Shown here one piece after another: positions 49,301 to 59,019 of a DNA stretch of 64,000 bases (position 1 is its first letter; every line of letters begins with the position of its first letter). Position numbers and translations under genes: made by a program. The notes below the pieces were generated by a model. The model saw nothing but the letters and a program-made list of their open reading frames with translations. It made no database searches and was not told the origin of the DNA. The DNA is from Chitinophagaceae bacterium (GTDB taxonomy: Bacteria > Bacteroidota > Bacteroidia > Chitinophagales > Chitinophagaceae), in NCBI GenBank assembly GCA_016786885.1, contig JAEUVO010000054.1:1-64000 (forward strand). The letters run 5' to 3'.

Positions 49301-52135
49301 CTAAAGAGTTCTCTTAACTTCTTCAATCTCGTAAGCTTCCACCACATCACCTACTTTGATATCGCTGAAATTTTTAATGGTTAAGCCGCACTCCATACCC
49401 GAAACCACTTCTTTGGCATCATCTTTAAAACGCTTCAACGAAGCCAGTTCGGCGTTGGCGCCTTCTCCAGTTGGATATATAACGATACCATCACGGATAA
49501 GACGTATTTTAGAATCCCTTTTGATCTTTCCATCCAGTACAAAACATCCTGCTACGGTAGCTTTATCAAATTTAAATACTTCCCTGATCTCCACATTAGC
49601 AATAATCCTCTCCTGTACTTTAGGCTCAAGCATACCTTCCATCGCACTTTTCACTTCTTCTATAGCATTATAGATGATTGAATACATCTTTATTTCGATC
49701 CCTGCATTGTCAGCTAATCTCGATGCCTGAAGTGAAGGACGTACGTTAAAGGCAATAACGATTGCATCTGAAGCTTCTGCGAGCACTATATCACTTTCGT
49801 TGATCTGACCAACTCCTTTATGGATTACACTTACCAGGATCTCCTGCGTAGATAATTTTTGTAATGAGTCACTCAATGCTTCTACTGAACCGTCCACATC
49901 ACCCTTGATGATTACTTTCAGTTCTTTAAAGCTTCCTAATGCAAGGCGGCGACCAATTTCATCCAGTGTGATATGTTTCTTGGTGCGAATACCCTGTTCC
50001 CTCAATATCTGTGCACGGCGATAAGCGATTTCTTTTGCTTCAGCCTCGTCTTCATATACTTTAAATTTCTCACCGGCCTGTGGAGCACCATTTAACCCTA
50101 ATATTACTGCCGGAGCAGAAGGTCCGGCTTTATCTTCTCTTTTATTCCTTTCATTAAACATAGCTTTCACACGACCAAAATACTGACCGCTCACAATCAA
50201 ATCTCCGGGTTTCAATGTTCCGTTTTCAACAAGAAGGGTTGCTACATATCCACGGCCCTTATCCAATGAAGCTTCGATGATAGTTCCTGTAGCCTCTCTC
50301 TCGGGATTTGCTTTTAGGTCTAGCAATTCTGCTTCCAGTAAGATTTTCTCTAATAGCTTATCAATATTTAATCCTTTCTTGGCAGCAATTTCCTGATTTT
50401 GATATTTACCACCCCATTCTTCCACTAATAAATTCATTTGCGAAAGCTGCTCGTAAATTTTTTGCGGATTAGCCCCGTCTTTATCAATCTTGTTGATGGC
50501 AAAAATCATGGGTACACCAGCAGCTTGTGCATGGCTGATAGCCTCACGGGTTTGTGGCATCACCGCATCATCTGCTGCAATTACAATTACAGCTATATCA
50601 GTAACTTTAGCACCCCTTGCCCTCATCGCAGTAAATGCTTCGTGGCCCGGTGTATCTAAGAAAGTAATTTCTTTTCCATTGGGCAATTCTACCTGGTAAG
50701 CGCCAATGTGCTGTGTAATACCACCGGCCTCTCCTGCTACCACATTAGCACTTCTGATATGGTCAAGTAATGATGTTTTACCATGATCTACGTGACCCAT
50801 TATAGTAACTATCGGAGAGCGGGGCTTGAGATTCTCTTCATCATCTTCCTCAATCTCTTCCTCCATTTCCATCTGCTTCTCCATATCGATAAACTCCACA
50901 TCAAATCCAAACTCACTGGCCACCAGTTCTATTACTTCCGCATCCAAACGCTGATTAATAGACACCATTATACCAAGACTCATACACTTGCTGATAACTT
51001 CAGCAAAACTTACATCCATCAGGTTGGCCAGCTCGCTAACACTTATAAATTCTGTAACCTGTAGTTTATTATCTTCTGCCGCTTCACCCATGGCATCAGC
51101 CATTTCTTGTCTTTTTTCCCGGCGCAACTTAGCCTTAAGGCTTTTGCCTTTCCCTCCACCTCCTGATAATTTAGCTTGTGTTTCCTGTATTTTTTTCTGA
51201 ATCTCTTTCTCGTCGATCAATTTTTCTTCACGACGGCCACCGCCAGCCGCACCTCTTCCACGATTGAAATTACCGCCGCCGCCAGCACCTCCTCTTCCAC
51301 GATTGAAATTGCCACCGCCACCCCCGGGCCTTTTATCTTCTTCTTTGTTGATAAAAATTTCCCGTTTGTTGTCCTTTTTCTCAATCGGAATACGTTTTCT
51401 TTTCTTCTTCTCGTCTTTTACAGGTCTTGTATCATTATCAACAGGTAACTCAATTTTACCTAATATCTTAGGACCTGTCAGTTTTTCAACTTCTATATTT
51501 TCAATAACCGTTTGCTGCTCTTCAGCTACCGGCTCTTCCTTTATTACAACTTCTTCAACTGGCTTTTCTACCGCCTCAACTTCTTCTTTTTTCTTTTTCC
51601 CTTTGCCCTTTGCAGGTTTTTCTTCCTCAACAGGCTTTACTTCCTCTTTCTTTGCCTTTACTCCTTTTTTCGGGCGGGTAGATGAATCTATTGCAGAGAG
51701 ATCAATTTTCTTAACAACTTTTGGCCCTTCAATTTCAGGAGCTTCCACCTTTACAACCTCTTCTTCTTTCTTTTCCTCCTCTTTAACCGGCTTAACAGGT
51801 TTCTCTTCTGTGGGCTTAGCCTCTTCTTCCTTTTTGGGTGTTTTAGCAACTGGCTTTTCTTCTTTCTTGAAACTTATTTCCTCATCTTCTTTCTTCTTCT
51901 TTGCTTCCCCTTGTGCTCCTTTAGGTAATTCGAGCTGGTCGCTTTTCATTTTAGCAGCCTTATCTCCCTGGAACTCCTGCTGCAAAGCACGGTACATCTC
52001 CTCGCTCAACTTTGAGGTAGGTTTCAGTTCATCTTTGGGAAAACCTTTCCCTAACAGGAAATCTATAATTGTATCCTGTCCAACGTTAAACTCTTTAGCC
52101 GCAGCTAATAATCTTGGAAGTTTTAATTCTGCCAT
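49301..52135 (-). CDS. infB: Translation initiation factor IF-2
   Basis: IF-2 is the GTPase that places initiator fMet-tRNA on the ribosome. The 944-residue protein opens with an IF2_N domain ([12 protein letters not shown]) and a long charged Lys/Glu/Pro-rich linker (about 60-250). A Gly/Arg-rich section with NFNRGRG units follows (about 270-300) and a second IF2_N domain (about 365-415). The GTPase has [13 protein letters not shown] near residue 450, [15 protein letters not shown] and AINKID. Domains II-IV complete it and it ends at VKRTL. It is the last gene of rimP-nusA-infB. An internal 39-bp duplication lies under the RGG-like part. Confidence 0.97.
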   Translation of the reverse strand: MAELKLPRLLAAAKEFNVGQDTIIDFLLGKGFPKDELKPTSKLSEEMYRALQQEFQGDKAAKMKSDQLELPKGAQGEAKKKKEDEEISFKKEEKPVAKTPKKEEEAKPTEEKPVKPVKEEEKKEEEVVKVEAPEIEGPKVVKKIDLSAIDSSTRPKKGVKAKKEEVKPVEEEKPAKGKGKKKKEEVEAVEKPVEEVVIKEEPVAEEQQTVIENIEVEKLTGPKILGKIELPVDNDTRPVKDEKKKRKRIPIEKKDNKREIFINKEEDKRPGGGGGNFNRGRGGAGGGGNFNRGRGAAGGGRREEKLIDEKEIQKKIQETQAKLSGGGGKGKSLKAKLRREKRQEMADAMGEAAEDNKLQVTEFISVSELANLMDVSFAEVISKCMSLGIMVSINQRLDAEVIELVASEFGFDVEFIDMEKQMEMEEEIEEDDEENLKPRSPIVTIMGHVDHGKTSLLDHIRSANVVAGEAGGITQHIGAYQVELPNGKEITFLDTPGHEAFTAMRARGAKVTDIAVIVIAADDAVMPQTREAISHAQAAGVPMIFAINKIDKDGANPQKIYEQLSQMNLLVEEWGGKYQNQEIAAKKGLNIDKLLEKILLEAELLDLKANPEREATGTIIEASLDKGRGYVATLLVENGTLKPGDLIVSGQYFGRVKAMFNERNKREDKAGPSAPAVILGLNGAPQAGEKFKVYEDEAEAKEIAYRRAQILREQGIRTKKHITLDEIGRRLALGSFKELKVIIKGDVDGSVEALSDSLQKLSTQEILVSVIHKGVGQINESDIVLAEASDAIVIAFNVRPSLQASRLADNAGIEIKMYSIIYNAIEEVKSAMEGMLEPKVQERIIANVEIREVFKFDKATVAGCFVLDGKIKRDSKIRLIRDGIVIYPTGEGANAELASLKRFKDDAKEVVSGMECGLTIKNFSDIKVGDVVEAYEIEEVKRTL
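51253..51320 (-). repeat. 39-bp internal tandem duplication in infB
   Basis: The 19-base stretch at 51253-51271 recurs identically at 51292-51310, a period of 39 bases (13 codons). The unit encodes a Gly-rich run followed by NFNRGRG. It is part of the disordered region of IF-2 and probably varies in copy number between strains. Confidence 0.7.
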
Positions 52136-52229
52136 TCAGGTTTTTTAGTTAAATGGTGATTGGTTAACTGGTTAATCGGGATTGATCCTGTATACACTTA
52201 ATTAACTCAATTGACCTAATACCCTTCTG

Positions 52230-53477
52230 TTATTCTTTTTCAAACTCTTCTTTCAAAATCTTTCTCAGATCGTCAATAGTTTCTTTTTCAAGGTCTGTTC
52301 TCCTTTCTAATTCCTCAGGAGTAAGATCCAATACACTTCTAGCCGTATCACAACCAACTCTCTTTAGTTCATCAATGATCCATGTTTCAATTTCATCGCT
52401 GAATTCCTCCAGGTCAATATCAAACTCTTCAGTCTCACCTTCGTTATCACGGTATACATCAAGTTCATATCCCGTCAATTCTGAAGCCAGTTTAATATTT
52501 ACACCCCGGCGGCCAATGGCCAATGAAACCTGATCAGGCTTAAGGTAAACATTTGCATGTTTATTCTCGTTATCCAGCTCCATACTGGTTATTTTGGCAG
52601 GGGTCAATGAACGCTGTATCAGCAACTGGATATTGCTGGTCCAGTTAATCACATCTATGTTCTCATTTTTTAGTTCCCGAACGATACCATGAATACGGCT
52701 ACCTTTCATACCCACACAAGCACCAACCGGATCGATACGGTCATCATACGACTCCACTGCTACTTTAGCCCTTTCTCCCGGATCCCGAACAATCTTCTTT
52801 ATTACAATCAGGCCATCAAAGATCTCGGGTACTTCAATTTCCAGCAATTTCGCCAGAAAGTCTGGTGAAGTTCGTGAAAGAATGATAACAGGGTTATTAT
52901 TCTTCATATCCACTTTTTTCACTACTGCACGGGTATTTTCTCCTTTTTTGAAATAATCCTGTGGTATCTGTTCACTTTTAGGCAAAATCAGTTCATTTCC
53001 TTCTTCATCCAGCAGCAAGATCTCTTTCTTCCAAACCTGGTATACTTCGGCACTAATGATCTCACCAATTCTGTCACCATATTTCTTGGCCAGTACATTC
53101 TTCTTCAAATCACTGATACGGCTCGCCAAGGTTTGTTTAGCAGCAAGGATTGCCCGGCGGCCAAAATCAAGCAGGTCAATCTCCTCATACAGCTCTTCAC
53201 CCACTTCAAAGTCAGGCTCAATTTTTACTGCATCTTTATATGCAACCTGTGCCAGCGGGTCTTCCACCTGCCCGTCTTCCACAATCATACGACGGCGGAT
53301 AATCTCAAGGTCACCTTTTTCGGCGTTTACAATCACATCAAAGTTCTCATCACTGCCATACTTTTTACGCAATAAGGTTTTAAAAACATCTTCCACCACT
53401 TTCATCATGGTAGGGCGGTCAATATTTTCCGCATCTTTAAAATCCTGGAATGCGTCGATCAGGTTAATACTTGACAT
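52230..53477 (-). CDS. nusA: Transcription termination/antitermination factor NusA
   Basis: NusA binds RNA polymerase and RNA and modulates pausing, termination and antitermination. The 415-residue protein has an N-terminal RNAP-binding domain (about 1-125), an S1 domain (about 130-200, beginning GEIISAEVYQVWKKE), then two KH domains with the diagnostic DPVGACVGMKGSRIHGIVREL and VSLAIGRRGVNIKLASELTGY. The C-terminal acidic tail is short, with a helical RTDLEKETIDDLRK. It sits between rimP (27 bases) and infB (94 bases), the conserved order. Confidence 0.97.
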   Translation of the reverse strand: MSSINLIDAFQDFKDAENIDRPTMMKVVEDVFKTLLRKKYGSDENFDVIVNAEKGDLEIIRRRMIVEDGQVEDPLAQVAYKDAVKIEPDFEVGEELYEEIDLLDFGRRAILAAKQTLASRISDLKKNVLAKKYGDRIGEIISAEVYQVWKKEILLLDEEGNELILPKSEQIPQDYFKKGENTRAVVKKVDMKNNNPVIILSRTSPDFLAKLLEIEVPEIFDGLIVIKKIVRDPGERAKVAVESYDDRIDPVGACVGMKGSRIHGIVRELKNENIDVINWTSNIQLLIQRSLTPAKITSMELDNENKHANVYLKPDQVSLAIGRRGVNIKLASELTGYELDVYRDNEGETEEFDIDLEEFSDEIETWIIDELKRVGCDTARSVLDLTPEELERRTDLEKETIDDLRKILKEEFEKE

Positions 53478-53504
53478 AGCTCAAAATTTTGTAATCCTGG
53501 TTGA

Positions 53505-53975
53505 TTAAAATTTAATTTGAATTTTTGTTGTTTTTATATCATCAAAAGAAATAGCATGCTTTACTATTTCCATTTTTTTCCCTTTTCCTTTTGACTCCTC
53601 CAGTTCAATACCAGCATCAGATACACTTAAAAGTTTCCCTTCTTTCTTAGTTCCATCCTTTGCAAGAACCTCAACAAACCGGCCAATATTTTTAAGATAC
53701 TGCCGGTGAAGTTTTAGCGGCTCATCGAGGCCGGGAGAGGATAACTCAAGAGAAAAATCTCCCCCAGGAAACATTGCCTCTTCCTCCAGTTGTTTGTACA
53801 GCTTCCTGTTAAATTGAACAAGCTTCTCAACACTAACCCCATGATTTCCATCAATATATATCTTAATATTGTTAGTAGGCTTGATCTTAATCTCCACTAA
53901 AAACAAATCCGGCTCAGCGCTTATCAGGGCCGTCACTTTCTCCTCTATTGACTGTATTTGTGGCTCGATGTTCAT
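53505..53975 (-). CDS. rimP: Ribosome maturation factor RimP
   Basis: RimP assists 30S subunit maturation. The protein of about 156 residues has an N-terminal alpha/beta domain (EEKVTALISAEPDLFLVEIK, then IKIYIDGNHGVSVEKLVQFNR) and a C-terminal SH3-like domain. Its ELSSPGLDEPLKLHRQYLKNIGR is the family's most conserved motif. The start is the ATG at 53975; the frame is open 26 codons further, but that part is the leader hairpin region and has no homology. It heads rimP-nusA-infB, with a canonical promoter at 54032-54063 and an 11-bp hairpin in between. Confidence 0.92.
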   Translation of the reverse strand: MNIEPQIQSIEEKVTALISAEPDLFLVEIKIKPTNNIKIYIDGNHGVSVEKLVQFNRKLYKQLEEEAMFPGGDFSLELSSPGLDEPLKLHRQYLKNIGRFVEVLAKDGTKKEGKLLSVSDAGIELEESKGKGKKMEIVKHAISFDDIKTTKIQIKF

Positions 53976-53988
53976 GGGGTATAAAAGA

Positions 53989-54014
53989 AGAAGGGAACGG
54001 CCTCGTTCCCTTCT
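53989..54014 (-). promoter_or_regulatory. Leader hairpin before rimP-nusA-infB (candidate attenuator)
   Basis: An 11-bp perfect inverted repeat (AGAAGGGAACG at 53989-53999 with CGTTCCCTTCT at 54004-54014) and a 4-base loop. On the minus strand it is followed by TCTTTTAT and the ATG 13 bases after the stem. It has the shape of an intrinsic terminator placed inside the 5' leader, downstream of the promoter at 54032-54063, so it could cut transcription before rimP. The operon encodes NusA, which acts on such structures. Confidence 0.65.
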
Positions 54015-54031
54015 ATCATCTTTTTCCGATG

Positions 54032-54063
54032 CAAATGTAAGGGAAATAAGCATTATAAGCCAA
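54032..54063 (-). promoter_or_regulatory. Promoter TTG-N21-TACATTTG of rimP-nusA-infB
   Basis: On the minus strand TTG (54063-54061) is followed after 21 bases by a perfect TACATTTG (54039-54032). The start site would be near 54027, giving a leader of about 50 bases that contains the hairpin. Confidence 0.8.
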
Positions 54064-54155
54064 ATTGTATTACTGAAAACAGAAGGTTAATAATTCGGTA
54101 AACAACGGCAAATTACCGGCTACGAAAAAAAGCCTCATCTTATCTTTACACTGCA

Positions 54156-54386
54156 ATGAAATACATTTTATTCGCCTTACTGGCTTATATCTTATATCAG
54201 TTCATTTTTAAACTGGTAATTCCGGTTTATCTCGCCAGCAGAAAGATAAAAAGGGGATTCAGGGAAATGCAAAGCCGCATGGAGGAACAAATGCAGCAGC
54301 AAGGTTATTCACCTCAGCCTTCAACTACAGAGCCCCCTAAAAAAACAAAGGCCGGAGATTATATTGAGTTTGAAGAAATAAAGTAA
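54156..54386 (+). CDS. Small DUF4834 family membrane protein
   Basis: The 76-residue protein has one N-terminal membrane helix (MKYILFALLAYILYQFIFKL) followed by a charged helical part (KIKRGFREMQSRMEEQM). A Pro/Lys-rich linker leads to a short conserved-looking KAGDYIEFEEIK end. This matches the DUF4834 family of Bacteroidota, function unknown. Its stop codon abuts the convergent esterase gene's stop with no gap. A TATCTTTA box (one mismatch, 54141-54148) lies 7 bases before the ATG. Confidence 0.75.
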   Translation: MKYILFALLAYILYQFIFKLVIPVYLASRKIKRGFREMQSRMEEQMQQQGYSPQPSTTEPPKKTKAGDYIEFEEIK

Positions 54387-55163
54387 TTATTTCTTTTGCT
54401 TAAACAGCCAGGATAATAATTCCGGTTCGGCAAAGGCAGGATCCCAACTATTATGATTAGCATCAGGATACAATGTAAACTTGACTGCCGCTTTTACTGC
54501 TTTTAAAGCATCAACCATTTTTTCTGATAATTCAGGTGGCACCACATCGTCTTTACCGCCATGAAAAACCCACCATTTGGTTTTTTTCATCACTGATGCC
54601 GTTGAGGGTTCAGCTCCTCCGCAAATGGGGAAGGCAGCTGCAAATAATTTTGGATTTCGCCGCACAATCTCAAAAGTTCCCATTCCACCCATTGAAAGAC
54701 CTCCTGCATAAACCTGTCTCTTATTTACCGGGTAGTCTTTTATAATTGAGTATAATAATTCTTGTGCCATCTTCATAGCCAGAGTTGGTTCTCCTTCAGC
54801 TTTAAAGCCGAATATTCTCTTTCCATTTTCCATTTTGAAATCAACATTGCTCCAAAAACTGTTTTGAGGGCATTGAGGGAAAACAATGATAGCCGGATAA
54901 TCCTTCCTCACTTCCTCTCTAAGAAAAAGTTTTGCTCCATGCACCAATTGCTTTTCATTATCATTTCCTCTTTCTCCCGCACCGTGCATAAAAAACACCA
55001 ATGGATATTTTTTAGAAGCATTATAATTCTCAGGCAACAATAAGCGATACGGCAGTGTATCATTACCGATAATAAATTGCTTTTTTTGAAAAAGATTCAG
55101 ATCCTGAGCAGTTGTCATAACTGACAAACTGATTGATACGACTATACCAATAAACTTTTTCAT
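54387..55163 (-). CDS. Exported serine esterase/alpha-beta hydrolase
   Basis: The 258-residue product has a signal peptide (MKKFIGIVVSISLSVMTTAQ). It is an alpha/beta hydrolase of the PHB-depolymerase/carboxylesterase-like group. An early YPLVFFMHGAGERGNDN gives the oxyanion-hole turn. The nucleophile Ser is in AGGLSMGGMGTFE, the acid Asp in VFHGGKDDVVPPE and the His in YPDANHNSWD. As the last gene of the glycan operon (5 bases after GH3), it may remove acetyl or acyl decorations from the polysaccharide. Specificity is inference from context only. Confidence 0.85.
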   Translation of the reverse strand: MKKFIGIVVSISLSVMTTAQDLNLFQKKQFIIGNDTLPYRLLLPENYNASKKYPLVFFMHGAGERGNDNEKQLVHGAKLFLREEVRKDYPAIIVFPQCPQNSFWSNVDFKMENGKRIFGFKAEGEPTLAMKMAQELLYSIIKDYPVNKRQVYAGGLSMGGMGTFEIVRRNPKLFAAAFPICGGAEPSTASVMKKTKWWVFHGGKDDVVPPELSEKMVDALKAVKAAVKFTLYPDANHNSWDPAFAEPELLSWLFKQKK

Positions 55164-55168
55164 AATAC

Positions 55169-57406
55169 TTATTTAGATAATTGAAAATTGGTTTCTTTCA
55201 CATCAGCACTGCTGCCACCGATGAACAATTTAAACTCACCCGGTTCATAAATATATTGCAACTTATCATTGTAAAAACGAAGATCATCAATTCCGATAGT
55301 AAACCGGATTTCTTTCGCTTCCCCTTTTTTCAGCATTATCTTCTGAAACCCTTTCAGTTCTTTTACAGGTCTTACTACCGACCCGGTTATATCCCTGATG
55401 TATAACTGCACCACTTCTTCTCCATCATACTCACCTGCATTACGAACAGTAACGATCGCATCCATTTTTTCTCCTGGTTTGAATTGTTTCTTACTCAGCC
55501 TGATCTCACTGTATTCAAATTTTGAATAACCGAGTCCAAAACCAAACGGATATTTGGGATGAATAGAAAGATCAATATAAGCAGAACGGTAAAAACGGTC
55601 ACTGTCACTGGTAGCCGGGCGACCTGTGTTATAATAATTATAATAGATCGGAATTTGTCCTTCCGTTCTTGGAAAACTCATGGGTAATTTCCCCGACGGA
55701 TTATAATCTCCAAACAAAACATCCGCCATGGCATTGCCGGCTTCGGTTCCCAGCCACCATGTATATATTATGGCCGGAACATGATCGGCGGTCCAGTTGA
55801 AGATCAGCGGACGGCCCGCACTGATCATCACTACAACAGGTTTACCAGTCGCCATTACTGCTTTGATCAGCTCTTCCTGTACACCGGGCAACTGAATACT
55901 GCTCCTGCTCTTGGCTTCCCCGCTCATGTCCCTCGCTTCTCCCACACTGATGATAACAAAATCTGCTTCATTAGCTACCGCCACTGCTTCAGCAAAACCC
56001 GTTCTCACAGTATCATTAATGTTACAGCCTTTGGCATATAATAATTTTGTATCAGCGTTTATCTTTTTCTGTACTCCTTCCCAGAGAGAAGAAACTCTTG
56101 CAGTATCGTCCGGCCAGTCATAACTCCAGAAACCATTATTATCGGATTTTGCTTTTGCAAAAGGGCCGATGAGTGCAATTTTTTTTGTTTGTTTATTTAT
56201 CGGAAGCAATTGTTGTTCATTCTTTAAAAGCACTATACTTTTCCTTGCCATATCCCTGGCCACTTTTATATTTTCCTCATTATTCCATTGGGCTTTCTCT
56301 CTTTCTTCATTGCAGTATTTGAATGGATCATCAAATAATCCCATTTCAAATTTCTTTTTCAAGATGCGGCGAACTGCATCATCAATCACACTCATTTTCA
56401 CTTTTCCTTCCTTTGCCAGTGTACCCAGGTGTTTGATATAACTACGACTTTCCATATCCATATCACTCCCTGCATTGGCGGCCTGCATGGCTGCTTCATA
56501 ATTATCTTTTGAAAAACCATGGTTGATCATTTCTCCCACACTGCCCCAGTCGCTCACCACAAAGCCTTTGAATTTCCAATCTCGTTTTAAGAGTTCTCTT
56601 TGCAAATATTTATTACCTGTGGCCGGAATACCATTCAGGTCATTAAATGAATTCATGAATGTGGCAGCACCTGCATCAGCCGCCGCTTTAAATGGCGGCA
56701 GGTATATTTCATGCAGCATACGCAAACTCATATCCACTGAATTATAATCCCTGCCACCTACCGCAGCACCATAGGCTGCAAAATGTTTGGCGCAAGCCAT
56801 TACCGCATCGGTATTACCCAATCCTTTTCCCTGGAAACCTTTTACTCTTGCCTCAGCGATCAATGAGCCAAGATATGGATCCTCTCCCGCACCTTCCATC
56901 ACTCTTCCCCACCTAGGGTCACGGGCAATATCAACCATCGGGGCAAAAGTCCAATGCACACCTACAGCGGCCGCTTCAGTTGCTGCTATCCTTGCTGATA
57001 GTTCAATGGCAGGAATATCCCAGCTAGCTGCTTCACCAAGGGGAATAGGAAAAATGGTCCGGTAACCATGTATCACATCCTGCCCGAATAATAATGGGAT
57101 TCTTAATCTTGATTGCATAGCCAGCTGCTGTAACTCTTTTGTTCTTGTTACGCCGGTTACATTCAGCATGGATCCTACTTTCCCTTCTTTTATCTGTGAC
57201 AATAAATTGCCATCATTCGTCAATGGTCCGGTAGCCGCCCAAGGGCCATTATACTGGTTCATCTGGCCCACTTTTTCTTCCAGTGTCATCAGCTTTAAAA
57301 CAGAATCTACTTTTTGATCAATAGTTTTTTTCTGTGAGAAGGCAACAACAGCTAGTAATGACAACGCAGTACAAAGTGTTATTTTTTTAAGCAGCGCATT
57401 TTTCAT
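55169..57406 (-). CDS. bglX: GH3 beta-glucosidase (BglX-type), copy 1
   Basis: The 745-residue exported enzyme has a signal peptide (MKNALLKKITLCTALSLLA, cleavage near AFSQ), a GH3 TIM barrel (about 30-370), the GH3 C-terminal domain (about 390-610) and a fibronectin III-like domain (about 650-740). The nucleophile Asp is in KFKGFVVSDWGS at about residue 286. The candidate acid/base Glu is in the SGEAKSRSS loop. The pocket includes KHFAAYGAAVGGRDYNSV. It would release glucose (or xylose) from the non-reducing end of beta-glucans. ATG 57406 is the start; GTG 57409 would add one residue. It is about half-identical by eye to the partial GH3 at 61851-64000. Confidence 0.92.
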   Translation of the reverse strand: MKNALLKKITLCTALSLLAVVAFSQKKTIDQKVDSVLKLMTLEEKVGQMNQYNGPWAATGPLTNDGNLLSQIKEGKVGSMLNVTGVTRTKELQQLAMQSRLRIPLLFGQDVIHGYRTIFPIPLGEAASWDIPAIELSARIAATEAAAVGVHWTFAPMVDIARDPRWGRVMEGAGEDPYLGSLIAEARVKGFQGKGLGNTDAVMACAKHFAAYGAAVGGRDYNSVDMSLRMLHEIYLPPFKAAADAGAATFMNSFNDLNGIPATGNKYLQRELLKRDWKFKGFVVSDWGSVGEMINHGFSKDNYEAAMQAANAGSDMDMESRSYIKHLGTLAKEGKVKMSVIDDAVRRILKKKFEMGLFDDPFKYCNEEREKAQWNNEENIKVARDMARKSIVLLKNEQQLLPINKQTKKIALIGPFAKAKSDNNGFWSYDWPDDTARVSSLWEGVQKKINADTKLLYAKGCNINDTVRTGFAEAVAVANEADFVIISVGEARDMSGEAKSRSSIQLPGVQEELIKAVMATGKPVVVMISAGRPLIFNWTADHVPAIIYTWWLGTEAGNAMADVLFGDYNPSGKLPMSFPRTEGQIPIYYNYYNTGRPATSDSDRFYRSAYIDLSIHPKYPFGFGLGYSKFEYSEIRLSKKQFKPGEKMDAIVTVRNAGEYDGEEVVQLYIRDITGSVVRPVKELKGFQKIMLKKGEAKEIRFTIGIDDLRFYNDKLQYIYEPGEFKLFIGGSSADVKETNFQLSK

Positions 57407-57436
57407 CACTTACATAATTTAATATTCGTATAAAAA

Positions 57437-58972
57437 TCAGGGTTTTAGTTTTCCTCCGTAAATAACGACTTCATTCAGCACCACATCTGCGATCTTATTG
57501 GGATTGAGTAACCTGAACTGTAGCTGATGCCTGGCAGCAGGTAAATCATATTTCCAGAAAATTTCATTCCGTCTTGACAAATAATTGAACGGCATAGCCA
57601 AAGTATCTTTCTTTCCATCCAGGCTCACTTCAATATTGAACACAATATCTGTGATTTTTTCCCAGGAGTTACTGCAATACCCGGTAATAACTATACCGGT
57701 TCCTTCAAATATATAGCTCAACGTATCAGCTAATGGTTTGCCGATCCTGTTTCGTTCTTTCGGTGCCAGTCCCCCAAAAGATTCTTCCATTTTTACCGGC
57801 CTGGGTGTTTGATAAATGATTGTAATACTGGTATCTTTTACTGAGCCGCCATTCTTTCCAATAATAGTAGTTGCATGTTTATTACCGATCGTATATACAT
57901 TATTTAGCGAGATATTGGTGTATTTAAACGGCATATTTTCTACTTCGTATAAATTCTTTTTCCATTGTTCGGGGATGTTTTTGTAACCAATTACGGTTCC
58001 AAGAATACCAGCGGCTGAAGATGGATTGCAATCCGAGTCCTGTCCACAGCGGGTAGCGATATTCATTGTTTTTTCAAAATCACCATTACCATATAGCAAT
58101 CCTATAATGACATAGGCTGCATTTACTTTTGCATCAATATTAAACGGACTCATCACACCATCGGGGCAACCAGTATCTTCCGTCCATTTCTTTTGCACTT
58201 CAAACCAGGTAGCTTTCCAGTCATCGGGATATTGCTTGTACCAACGGATCACATCATTCATACATTGATAGAACTGGCTTTCTGCCGGAATTGATTTCAA
58301 CCCTTCATTTACAATAAAATTGATATCCGCAGAAACAAAGGCCAGGCTGTACATGGAAGCAATATATACACCACCATACCAACCGTCTCCATAATTCATG
58401 ATATGGCCGATTTTATCGCAAATAGCTGCCGCTGTATTGGGCATACCCGGTGACATCAGCCCTGCAAAATCGGCTTCTATCTGAAAGTCTATACAATCTG
58501 CATGCGGGTTATTTAACCAATGGCCGGATTGTGGCGGCATGATGCCTTGTAAAATATTATACCGCCCCGATTGATTGGCATGCCATAATGGATAAGGTGC
58601 TTTTGCATAGGCCATGGCAAAAGAATCCACCGGTGCATCCAACCCGGCTTTTTCAAACACATCCACAAAAGTGAGGTCCATATAAATATCATCATACAAT
58701 CCGGGAGAAGTTTCATACCAGTGTTTGATATAACCATCTGGCCAGGCAATTTTTTGATAGTCTTGTATCATGGTACCCAGATATTTGAATTCAGTAGGTC
58801 CACCATAGGTAACACCAATGGTTTGGCCCGCCCAGCCTCCTTTAATCTTATCCTGCAAAACTGTTTTACTGATTGCAACAGATTGTTTATCCTGTAATCT
58901 GCCTTCTTTTTTATCTTCACATGCTGCTAAAAGAGAAACAGCAACAAGAAAGTCAATAATGATCTTTTTCAT
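57437..58972 (-). CDS. Lipoprotein with ADP-ribosylglycohydrolase fold
   Basis: The 511-residue product is a lipoprotein (VSLLAAC, Cys18), so it works outside the cytoplasm. The ARH fold (about 35-370) keeps its metal residues: Asp94/Asp95 in GLYDDIYMDLTF and Asp312/Asp314 in CGQDSDCNPSSAAG. GGWAGQTIGVTYGGPTEF is the entry motif. The last roughly 130 residues form a beta-sandwich (about 375-511) resembling a carbohydrate-binding or accessory module. ARH enzymes normally remove ADP-ribose from proteins in the cytoplasm. An exported version in a glycan operon is unlikely to do that and more plausibly cleaves an unusual glycosidic or N-linked bond. The substrate is unknown. Confidence 0.88.
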   Translation of the reverse strand: MKKIIIDFLVAVSLLAACEDKKEGRLQDKQSVAISKTVLQDKIKGGWAGQTIGVTYGGPTEFKYLGTMIQDYQKIAWPDGYIKHWYETSPGLYDDIYMDLTFVDVFEKAGLDAPVDSFAMAYAKAPYPLWHANQSGRYNILQGIMPPQSGHWLNNPHADCIDFQIEADFAGLMSPGMPNTAAAICDKIGHIMNYGDGWYGGVYIASMYSLAFVSADINFIVNEGLKSIPAESQFYQCMNDVIRWYKQYPDDWKATWFEVQKKWTEDTGCPDGVMSPFNIDAKVNAAYVIIGLLYGNGDFEKTMNIATRCGQDSDCNPSSAAGILGTVIGYKNIPEQWKKNLYEVENMPFKYTNISLNNVYTIGNKHATTIIGKNGGSVKDTSITIIYQTPRPVKMEESFGGLAPKERNRIGKPLADTLSYIFEGTGIVITGYCSNSWEKITDIVFNIEVSLDGKKDTLAMPFNYLSRRNEIFWKYDLPAARHQLQFRLLNPNKIADVVLNEVVIYGGKLKP

Positions 58973-59019
58973 GTTGTAATATTTATGGCAAGCCTTTTAT
59001 ATAAACTAAATATAACTTC

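Noticed and set aside
51250..51330. Possible CRISPR-like repeat array in the infB region
   Set aside because: The repeats lie in frame inside IF-2, encode NFNRGRG units and have no spacers or cas genes nearby.
51264..52148. 294-codon open frame on the plus strand inside infB
   Set aside because: It is a Ser/Phe/Thr-rich, low-complexity mirror of the Lys/Glu-rich IF-2 linker on the minus strand, a typical antisense artefact.
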